From Candidatus Poribacteria bacterium (GTDB taxonomy: Bacteria > Poribacteria > WGA-4E > WGA-3G): 57,490 nt of DNA. Shown piece after piece: positions 51,028 through 57,490 of this stretch. The position numbers and the translations under genes are program-made. The stretch's first letter is position 1. Each line of letters opens with the position of its first letter. The stretch covers positions 1-57,490 of the forward strand of contig PYJA01000133.1 in NCBI GenBank assembly GCA_003635185.1, read 5' to 3'. Below the pieces are notes generated by a model, which was not told the origin of the DNA, searched no databases, and saw only the letters and a program-made list of their open reading frames with translations.

Positions 51028-51711
51028 ATGAAAAAAGTGCATTATATTTTTTTGTATATCCTTCCCATCTTTGCTATAGTTGGTATTATTCTATACTTTA
51101 CACAGAGACCTAATGCGGATCGTATAGGCGCAGTAAAACTAATATCTCACTATAGAGAGGATGCTTACGGTGCAAATGAATCCTATGGGGATAAATGCGT
51201 AATAGTCACAGGCAAAATAAAAGAAATTGCGAAAAAAGGTTTAAGCCATCAGGGATTTACTAACCAATTTGAGATAACTATTGTACTATATGGAGAATCC
51301 CTTCCGCCAGCCTCTGACCCTCATGCTAAAGAATCTCAAGAACAAGAAACAGAAAAACAGAAACTTTATCGTAAGGCGAAAAACTTTAGGGAGAATTATT
51401 TTTCTGATGAGGTAATATGTTCTTTTCACCGCAGTGAAACATACTCACTTCGTAATCTAAAGAAGGATGATATCATAACAATACAAGGAGAAGTTGTTGA
51501 CAACGGCTTACGCGATTTCTCGTTTGATGAGTCCTTTATAAGAAGATCTTCTCATAACTCGCGCCTCATAGAGAATCTACTATTACGTGTCATGAATGAT
51601 ATAAAAGAAGGGTTAACATATTCTGAGCGGGAAGATCTCGGTCTCACGGGAAATATATTGTCCCTACCACTTAAGAATTGCACTTTAGTGTCAAGTGTAT
51701 CTGTCAAATAA
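51028..51711 (+). CDS. membrane-anchored protein with a tRNA_anti-like OB fold
   Basis: 227 residues. One N-terminal hydrophobic helix (YIFLYILPIFAIVGIILYF) then a domain with AVKLISHYREDAYGANESYGDKCVIVTGKIKEI, VICSFHR-x(n)-LRNLKKDDIITIQGEVVD and a final LKNCTLVSS. The order (Y/A-N, gK-x-V-x-V-x-G, C-x-F, L-x-x-GD/KDD, NC) fits the tRNA_anti-like OB-fold family of unknown function. A charged insertion (residues about 95-125, SQEQETEKQKLYRKAKN) is unusual. Extracytoplasmic localisation is likely. Confidence 0.65.
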   Translation: MKKVHYIFLYILPIFAIVGIILYFTQRPNADRIGAVKLISHYREDAYGANESYGDKCVIVTGKIKEIAKKGLSHQGFTNQFEITIVLYGESLPPASDPHAKESQEQETEKQKLYRKAKNFRENYFSDEVICSFHRSETYSLRNLKKDDIITIQGEVVDNGLRDFSFDESFIRRSSHNSRLIENLLLRVMNDIKEGLTYSEREDLGLTGNILSLPLKNCTLVSSVSVK

Positions 51712-51832
51712 TATCCGATATTTCCTAAAATATACTATAGTTTGGACAATTTTTAGACTTTGTTTAGGTACTTGGTCATAGTGAATTCCGAAATACATTG
51801 ATACTATGAATCAAGATCATTCAAAACAATAT

Positions 51833-52046
51833 CTTCAGTCCCATAGGGACGATATGTTTATAGATCACGGTCGAACAAGGTCTCTTTAGTCCCGTAGGGA
51901 CGATATGTGTAGAATAAACACACAAGATAAACATATCGTCCCTACGGGACTAAAATGGGCGGTGTCAACGTTTATCTATAAATATATCGTCCCTACGGGA
52001 CTGAAGACACTGTCACAACGGATTTATCCCTAAATTGACAGTTATG
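51833..52046. repeat. palindromic CATAAGCG-family element with four internal units (left end lost)
   Basis: Four 23-24-base units: 51833-51856 and 51884-51907 in one direction (TTAGTCCCGTAGGGACGATA), 51932-51954 and 51983-52006 in the other (CGTCCCTACGGGACTGAAG). The right end is TAAATTGACAGTTATG, two bases off the 16-base end of the family; no left end is visible. Same layout as 56595-56881. It fills the 519-base gap between two genes; the rest of the gap has a piece of the 14782 hairpin (52045-52068) and no gene. Confidence 0.82.
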
Positions 52047-52230
52047 GATAGAGCGCAGCGAAACCCAACAATATCCTCGCCTAATGTGCAGATGGCGGTT
52101 GCATCAAGCGCAGAAAAACAGCACGTGATTTTCAAATTTCATATTGAATCTGAATAACAAAACTTGTCTTAACTTTACTGATTTTTTGTCCCTAATTAGC
52201 GTTGGCACTTCAGTTTTATCGTTACAGCAG

Positions 52231-53007
52231 CTAAACAGAATCATAGCGAAACCGATAACCAAATCCATGAGGTTGCTGTTGATACCATTCTATATCAAGT
52301 ATCCCCTGCTCAGGAGGAAACGTTCGTAAGCCAACAAATGGCACCTCAGCAAGCAGTTCTATCGGAAACTTGTAATGAGGGACTGGATGTAACACCCCAA
52401 GAACAGAGGCATGATCAAAACCAACACTCACCAGCAATATTGCAGATATACTCTGATAAAGTGCTTGCCACTTCTTGCATTTCTTATAATAAAATACCTC
52501 GCTTTGTGGAAAATTATAATCATATGTTAGTAATAACTCCGCAGCACGCGTATCCATCACCGAATTTGCATGAACATGCTCACTCGCAATCAGAAGTAGC
52601 CGTGGACAATTATACCCACTCATTTGCTTCACCTTGTTGCGCACAGTGTTACGGAGTGAAGCCGTTATCATCCCATAAAACCTACCCTCACCTGTGTAAC
52701 GCGGCGGTTCATTCGGTAATCCAGATCTACGTCTAACGGTTTCCACCTCAAGATGCGTGACTTCCACCACATACTCTGTCTCCTGTGTAAGACATAGGAA
52801 ATCTACACCGCCTTTTGCGCGATCTTCCGCCACATCCACTTTATCAGTATGCTCTGAAAAAAAGAAATAACCTAACGCTTCAGCACGCGCACTTGCAGGC
52901 TGCGAGGATAAACGATCATTAAAAGGGTCGATATGCTCAGAATACGACGCATCTAAAAATTTACGATAACGATCCGTTATAGACAATAACGAAAGGGAAA
53001 CTGACAT
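52231..53007 (-). CDS. protein of unknown function, possible PD-(D/E)XK-type fold
   Basis: 258 residues from ATG 53007. I do not recognise a family with certainty. KGGVDFLCLTQETEYVVEVTHLE has the strand-D-x(n)-E-x-T shape of a restriction-endonuclease-type core (D...E-V-T), and an Arg/Lys-rich segment follows (TVRRRSGLP, NTVRNKVKQM). C-terminal half is strand-rich. It lies 187 bases after the helicase-exonuclease gene on the same strand, so a joint DNA-processing role is a possibility only. Confidence 0.5.
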   Translation of the reverse strand: MSVSLSLLSITDRYRKFLDASYSEHIDPFNDRLSSQPASARAEALGYFFFSEHTDKVDVAEDRAKGGVDFLCLTQETEYVVEVTHLEVETVRRRSGLPNEPPRYTGEGRFYGMITASLRNTVRNKVKQMSGYNCPRLLLIASEHVHANSVMDTRAAELLLTYDYNFPQSEVFYYKKCKKWQALYQSISAILLVSVGFDHASVLGVLHPVPHYKFPIELLAEVPFVGLRTFPPEQGILDIEWYQQQPHGFGYRFRYDSV

Positions 53008-53070
53008 GTTATTGATCCTGTTGCTTGTAGGGAATCAGGTTTCAGTAATTCTTTTATTACCTTTATGGTA

Positions 53071-53165
53071 TTGGCTCATGTAAAAAGTGAGTGCGTTTTA
53101 TTTTCCTAAACTCTTTGTACACTTGGATTCTCTAAATACCTCCACACTTTGTCTTGACATGAGCC
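53071..53165. repeat. 95-bp element with 11-bp inverted ends
   Basis: TTGGCTCATGT (53071-53081) and ACATGAGCCAA (53155-53165), perfect complement, 73 bases apart, in the gap after the helicase gene. The inner part is AT-rich with no coding capacity. A tiny MITE or an operator pair. Confidence 0.55.
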
Positions 53166-53194
53166 AAGTTATTCTTTTTACAACTGATTTTCTT

Positions 53195-56100
53195 CTATAT
53201 CCGGTGAGATGGACTCCACTTTATCATGTAATCAGCTGGCATTTCATAGATAAACATAGATGCAGAACGTTCACGATCACCATTACGATAGATAGTGGAA
53301 GATAAGTAGAGTTGATCCTGTGCACGCGTCATTCCGACATAGAATAGGCGGCGTTCCTCCTCAATTTCTTCTGGGGTCATATTTCGTTTCCACATCGGAA
53401 AACTGCCTTCCTCCATACCGATAATGACGACAACTGGAAATTCAGTGCCTTTCGCAGCATGCAATGTCATCAATGTGACCTGCTCAGTTTTATCATCCAT
53501 TTCATCAAAATTGGTAAGCAATTTCTGGTAATCTAAAAAGTCGGATAGACTCTTTCCATCGCCGATTTTATTAAATTTCAATAATAGATTTCGGAACTTC
53601 GCCTTTGCCTCTACCCATTCTGTATCTTCTCGGAAAATTGGCAGATCGGATTGTGCCAACTGATTGATAAATTCCGCTGCTTGTTCTTTTTCTGTGGAGT
53701 CAAGAGGGAGATCGTCAGGTAAAGTAGAATGATGCACTTTGACAAACCGCTTTGCAGCATTTAGGAATGCGCTTACTTCGTTCAAGTCGTTGTGATCTTC
53801 AGGGACACCTGTTTTGGAAAGGATACCAACCCCGACAAGTGGTAGAAACTCTGTGAGTGATTTCACCTCACGTTTTTGCAAATCAATCTGTATCAATTCT
53901 TTAAAGATTTGTCTATTGGTTTCAACATCTTCCATTGCTCTATGTAAACGTCCATGTTCAATTCCAAATTTCTCTGCAAGCGCATCAATGCCTCGGCGCT
54001 GCCGCGGTAAAAGCTTTCGCGCCGTAACAAGTGTATCGTAGTACGGATTTGGTAAATTTCTCTTTAGATATGTCTGTAAATCGCGTTCGAGAATAGGGTT
54101 GTCATATCGAGCTACGTTATGCCCAATTAGGATACGATCTTGGATAAAACTACAGAATTCAGGGAGAACTATTTCAATGCTCGGAGCATCTTTAACGTCC
54201 TCTGTGCTAATTCCGTGGACCCGTGTAACCGCAAGAGGGATATGTCCTCCTGGCGGTTTTACCAATCGTTCAAAACTTTCAATTTCATTACCGATGACAT
54301 TCAGACGTTTTGCAGCAATTTCAACGATGTCTGCTCTTTTAGGATTGATACCTGTCGTTTCCAAGTCATAAATAACCATATCTGCCATGTTTGGCGTTTC
54401 AAAACGGCTCAAAAGTCGTTGACATAGTTTTAGCGCGGCGATACTTTGCACACCCTCTGATTGTATTTGAATCGCGCCTGTCTCTTTAGAGGTAGTAGTG
54501 CCGATGAGAATTGTTCGCGCTGCTGTCCCCTTTTCTCCAAGGTCAGTAAAGTCGCCAATGAGCAGATTGACTGCGTTTCCGTTCAGTATTGGTTCACTTC
54601 CGCTGACACCCACAGTCGTAGCGTGAGAACTTTGTTCCTCAACATTTAATTTTTTAGGTAAAAATTGGATACGCACATTTTTATTCAGATAGGTTTTGAG
54701 CGTCTGATGGATAATTTCTGCTGCACAATACGTATCAATTCCGTAACTCGCTGTAATCTGAATTGGCTCCCCACGATCTAACGCGCTATAAAGCACATCC
54801 TGTGCAAGTGCCAGATTCTGCATCTCCGGTTGTTCTTCAATGACCGACAATTCTTTGGTACGGTAAGGAGAACGGAAAAGTTCTAAACGTGCAAAAAGTT
54901 TTTGCACAATTTTATCAATTTCTTCATCTTCAATATCGTCCGCCAGTGACTGAAGTTGTTCCCAAAATCTACGAATATTTCGGCGCGTCAAGGGTCCAAC
55001 ATCTTCTGGATATTCTTCAATACTCTTCAAGAGTTCTGCCAACGTCAAGTCTTTACGTTGGGCTAACCACTTCAGGCGAACCCATGTCAAATCGTCAATC
55101 CGTTTTTCAGGAAAATTGATGGCGTTTTCAAAGTCGCGCGGAAGTTGCCATTGGGTAAAACAGAGATAGGAGAGAATACCTTTAAGATTATCATCGTCAA
55201 AGGAGTTGGTCGCTCTAATCCGCTGAAATTCAATGCCGGTTCGTAGTAACTCTTCTTCCAACACATCGGCAAGTTTGTGCGTCCGGTAAAAGACCGCAAT
55301 GTCACGATAAGAGAAATTACGTTGTTTCACCAAGTTACGGATGATCTTGATTATAGAACGTGCCTCCTCCGTAGGAGTGCTGAACGTGTAGTGATAGATA
55401 TTTCGCCCTTCATTTTTGTGGGTTATGAGAGTGTGCTGTTGCTGTCGTAGTGGGTTCTGTGCGATGACCTTCTGCGCAGCGTGTAAGATCGTCTCACTAC
55501 ACCGATAGTGATCGTCTAATTCAACCGTTTGGGGTGTAAAATCTGATTTGAAATTCTCAATGTACTGCGGATTTGAACCTCGCCAGCTGTAGATGGATTG
55601 ATCAGCATCAGCGACCACCATCAGATTATATTCTGGTACAGTACAGAGCAATTGTAGGAGACGATATTGGACGCTGTTCACATCGTGATATTCATCTACA
55701 AGGATATGAGAGATCGTCTGATGATATTCCTGTTGTACTTCTGGAGCTTTTTCAAACAGTGCGACTGTTTTTATGAGGAGGTCATCAAAATCAAGAGCGT
55801 TGTATTCGTCAAGTTTATGCTGATAGGTTTTGACTGCATTTTGGATGTTTGCTTCCACATCCGGATCGTCTATTTCAGCGACAATCTCTGGATCAATGAA
55901 CAAGCCGTCCGATACATCGTTGCATTTTGCATCGCTGATGATATTCCGCAATCGCCATGGTGGGTAGTTGTACGAATTCAGATTGAGTTCGTTGACGACT
56001 TCCAATAATATCTCGTCTTGGATTTCTTGATCGAAGATAGCAAAGTTTTCGCTCAGTCCGATATGATGGGCATATTCGCGAAGTACTTTTACACAGAAAG

Positions 56101-56368
56101 CATGAAAGGTGCTGACTTTAATGTTAGAACCGTGCGGCTCACCGATTTCGTTGTTGACACGATCTTGCATCTCTTGTGCAGCTTTATTGGTGAAGGTGAT
56201 CGCAAGGATGCTTTCTGGTTTAATGCCGTGTTGACGAATTAGGTACGCGATGCGGTGGGTGATGACTTTTGTTTTACCTGTGCCGGGTCCTGCGATGACG
56301 AGCATAGGCCCGTCTTTATGTATTACAGCTTGTATCTGTTTTTCATTTAAATCATGGAGAATATTCAT
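53195..56368 (-). CDS. UvrD/PcrA-type SF1 helicase with an internal DnaQ-type exonuclease domain
   Basis: 1057 residues. Helicase motifs: AGPGTGKTK (Walker A), LAITFTNKAAQEM (Ia), LVDEYHDVN (II), ADADQSIYSWRG (III), LDDHYRCSETI (IV) in the first 300 residues, and VTLMTLHAAKGTEFPVVVI (V) and EERRLFYVGMTRAQDQLYL (VI) near the C-terminus. Between them, at about 663-835, lies a complete DEDDh 3'-5' exonuclease: DLETTG (Asp668, Glu670), GHNVARYDNPILERD, and HRAMEDVETN. Residues about 540-660 are a further insertion of unknown fold. PcrA is about 720 residues, so the extra length is the insertion. It would unwind and trim DNA in repair. Promoter at 56457-56485. Confidence 0.9.
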   Translation of the reverse strand: MNILHDLNEKQIQAVIHKDGPMLVIAGPGTGKTKVITHRIAYLIRQHGIKPESILAITFTNKAAQEMQDRVNNEIGEPHGSNIKVSTFHAFCVKVLREYAHHIGLSENFAIFDQEIQDEILLEVVNELNLNSYNYPPWRLRNIISDAKCNDVSDGLFIDPEIVAEIDDPDVEANIQNAVKTYQHKLDEYNALDFDDLLIKTVALFEKAPEVQQEYHQTISHILVDEYHDVNSVQYRLLQLLCTVPEYNLMVVADADQSIYSWRGSNPQYIENFKSDFTPQTVELDDHYRCSETILHAAQKVIAQNPLRQQQHTLITHKNEGRNIYHYTFSTPTEEARSIIKIIRNLVKQRNFSYRDIAVFYRTHKLADVLEEELLRTGIEFQRIRATNSFDDDNLKGILSYLCFTQWQLPRDFENAINFPEKRIDDLTWVRLKWLAQRKDLTLAELLKSIEEYPEDVGPLTRRNIRRFWEQLQSLADDIEDEEIDKIVQKLFARLELFRSPYRTKELSVIEEQPEMQNLALAQDVLYSALDRGEPIQITASYGIDTYCAAEIIHQTLKTYLNKNVRIQFLPKKLNVEEQSSHATTVGVSGSEPILNGNAVNLLIGDFTDLGEKGTAARTILIGTTTSKETGAIQIQSEGVQSIAALKLCQRLLSRFETPNMADMVIYDLETTGINPKRADIVEIAAKRLNVIGNEIESFERLVKPPGGHIPLAVTRVHGISTEDVKDAPSIEIVLPEFCSFIQDRILIGHNVARYDNPILERDLQTYLKRNLPNPYYDTLVTARKLLPRQRRGIDALAEKFGIEHGRLHRAMEDVETNRQIFKELIQIDLQKREVKSLTEFLPLVGVGILSKTGVPEDHNDLNEVSAFLNAAKRFVKVHHSTLPDDLPLDSTEKEQAAEFINQLAQSDLPIFREDTEWVEAKAKFRNLLLKFNKIGDGKSLSDFLDYQKLLTNFDEMDDKTEQVTLMTLHAAKGTEFPVVVIIGMEEGSFPMWKRNMTPEEIEEERRLFYVGMTRAQDQLYLSSTIYRNGDRERSASMFIYEMPADYMIKWSPSHRI

Positions 56369-56456
56369 CTGTGTTTACCACAAGAAATTGTATTGTCTTT
56401 TAGGCTTAATATGGCACAATATCACGACATGGCAGCTTCCACCTTCACAAGTGTTT

Positions 56457-56485
56457 AGTATAACCTATTTGACGCGAAAATTCAA
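56457..56485 (-). promoter_or_regulatory. sigma70-type promoter of the helicase-exonuclease gene
   Basis: Minus strand TTGAAT (56485-56480), 17-base spacer, TATACT (56462-56457), about 88 bases before the start codon. Confidence 0.6.
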
Positions 56486-56562
56486 GTCTTTTTGAGCAGT
56501 TTGTTATAAGGTTATTTAGTTTTAAGAGTTTTCCGTTATTGAGGTTTACTCAAAGTTAATGT

Positions 56563-57003
56563 CCCAGGCCGGTAGGTGCGGTTTCTAACCGCACCATAAG
56601 CGTCAATTTAAGAAAAATCTATGTTATTGTAAACACCTCTAAATACGCATGATTATGGAGATTAGTCCTCTTTAGTCCCGTAGGGACGATATGTTTATAG
56701 AAAAACGGTGAACAACTTCACTTTAGTCCCGTAGGGACGATATGTAGAAAATATGGCGTTGGGGGACACATATCGTCCCTACGGGACTAAGACATATGGA
56801 CATCTCATATCTATAAACATATCGTCCCTACGGGACTGAAGACACTGCCACAACGCATTTATCCCTAAATTGACGCTTATGGGTGCGGTTTCTAACCGCA
56901 CCGCATCGGACAAGGCAAGTCGCTGTGAGGGTTTTTGATCCAAATTCGGCAGAATACGCGGTGGTATTCTGCATTGGTTAGAAACCGCACCTACCGGCCT
57001 GGG
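56563..57003. repeat. nested palindromic elements: CCCAGGCC frame holding a complete CATAAGCG element
   Basis: Outer inverted ends CCCAGGCCGGTAGGTGCGG (56563 on) and its complement ending at 57003. Inside lies a complete CATAAGCG element at 56595-56881 with perfect 16-base ends and four internal units at 56670-56693, 56721-56744, 56769-56791 and 56818-56841. GGTGCGGTTTCTAACCGCAC stands directly on both sides of the inner element, consistent with a long target duplication. This occupies most of the 838-base gap before the ISAs1 start; no gene was found in it. Confidence 0.8.
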
Positions 57004-57041
57004 GTATATAGCAGGTGTAAAAAAAATCGTCCGAAAAACCG

Positions 57042-57085
57042 AAAACTAAATAACCCTGAGTTTCTTATCAGGGTTATTTAGTTTT
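57042..57085. repeat. 17-bp inverted repeat upstream of the ISAs1 transposase
   Basis: AAAACTAAATAACCCTG (57042-57058), 10-base gap, CAGGGTTATTTAGTTTT (57069-57085). A third copy of the last part (GGTTATTTAGTTTT) is at about 56512. Either a terminator-like hairpin or the left IS end facing a second, orphan end. Confidence 0.6.
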
Positions 57086-57206
57086 AGACATTTTAGTCAT
57101 TTTTTATCACAATCGTTAATATTTTTGGATATGCAGATATAACGTGATTTTTCACGCTATATCTGCTATACTTCACCTTAAAAAATCTTAACCTTTGAGG
57201 TGAAAA

Positions 57207-57490
57207 ATGCCAGAGAAAGATTCTCGACACTTGTTAGATAGATTAGCAGAAATAGAAGATCCGCGCAAGGAGAAAGGAAAACGACACCCGTTGAACTCAC
57301 TCCTCGGACTCGTCCTTATTGGTATTATGTCCGGACATAAAGGATATACTTCCACCGCAACTTGGGCACGCTCTCAACCAGACCTCATCCAAGCACTCGG
57401 TTGGACACACAAGACATCGCCTTGTCCCGCAACGATACATAATGTGCTGAAAGTGTTAGAAGCTGATGTCGTTGAGAAGACATGGACAAA
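57207..57490 (+). mobile_element. ISAs1-family transposase, N-terminal part (runs off window)
   Basis: ATG 57207 after TGAGG. MPEKDSRHLLDRLAEIEDPR then KEKGKRHPLNSLLGLVLIGI, and TWARSQPDLIQALGW is the DDE_Tnp_1-associated N-terminal domain of ISAs1/H-repeat transposases. 94 codons are visible; the catalytic part lies beyond the window. A palindromic stretch (about 57136-57168, AGATATAACGTGA...TCACGCTATATCT) lies between the candidate left end and the gene and may be its promoter/operator region. Confidence 0.85.

Noticed and set aside
51833..52046. Possible CRISPR array of TAGTCCCGTAGGGACGATA-like repeats (also 56670-56841)
   Set aside because: Only four units, two inverted relative to the other two, uneven spacing and no cas genes; they lie within an element with inverted ends.

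Overview
The window looks like a chromosomal piece of an uncultured, moderately AT-rich Gram-negative-type bacterium. The mix of several phytanoyl-CoA-dioxygenase (PhyH) proteins, a sulfatase-superfamily enzyme, secreted WD40/LRR/lectin proteins, an FGE-type protein, TA modules and many small palindromic repeats resembles Candidatus Poribacteria or a related PVC-neighbouring lineage. That assignment is inference from gene content; there is no rRNA or other marker here. I found no tRNA, rRNA or CRISPR array.

Layout. 1-3.3 kb: the first codons of an IS630-type transposase abut the first of three paralogous C-type-lectin-like genes, which has lost its 5' half; the other two are intact secreted proteins. 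3.4-6.5 kb: pyrD and pyrB on the minus strand, with a PD-(D/E)XK (Rpn-like) gene between them. 6.7-10.1 kb: alpha/beta hydrolase, patatin, and a membrane TPR protein. 10.2-12.2 kb: three consecutive toxin-antitoxin pairs of one family in one minus-strand operon with a strong promoter. 12.5-15.7 kb: PhyH dioxygenase, sulfatase-superfamily enzyme and PEP-hydrolase-like TIM barrel. 15.8-18.6 kb: a secreted WD40-metalloprotease-LRR protein. 18.6-25.2 kb: purL-purQ preceded by two orphan copies of the purL 5' end, with small accessory modules between them (a coiled-coil membrane protein plus Rpn-like fragment, then a VapBC-type TA pair). 25.2-28.5 kb: an IS1595 remnant, an LRR fragment, a DegT aminotransferase and a broken cysteine-rich gene. 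28.6-31.8 kb: two paralogous lipoproteins with HExxH motifs. 32.2-34.0 kb: trpD-trpC. 34.4-40.8 kb: an FGE-type protein, then TPR, ECF sigma, anti-sigma and two double-VWA proteins. 41.2-42.8 kb: purN and a sugar-isomerase-like TIM barrel. 42.9-50.7 kb, minus strand: two WD40 proteins, DUF420 protein, two PhyH proteins and an amidohydrolase. 51-56.4 kb: an OB-fold-like protein, a possible nuclease-fold protein, and a UvrD-type helicase carrying an internal DnaQ-type exonuclease domain. 56.5 kb to the end: nested palindromic repeats and the start of an ISAs1-family transposase.

The primary metabolism genes (pyrB, pyrD, purL, purQ, purN, trpC, trpD) are ordinary, but accessory DNA has repeatedly been placed next to or inside their operons. 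At least seven short repeat families are scattered between genes. One has 16-bp inverted ends (CATAAGCGTCAATTTA) and four internal palindromic units; another (CAGGACTTACGCATT ends) occurs twice. The most unusual items are the purL 5'-end triplication, the three-pair TA operon, the PyrB with a PyrI-like zinc tail, the helicase-exonuclease fusion, and the nested repeats.
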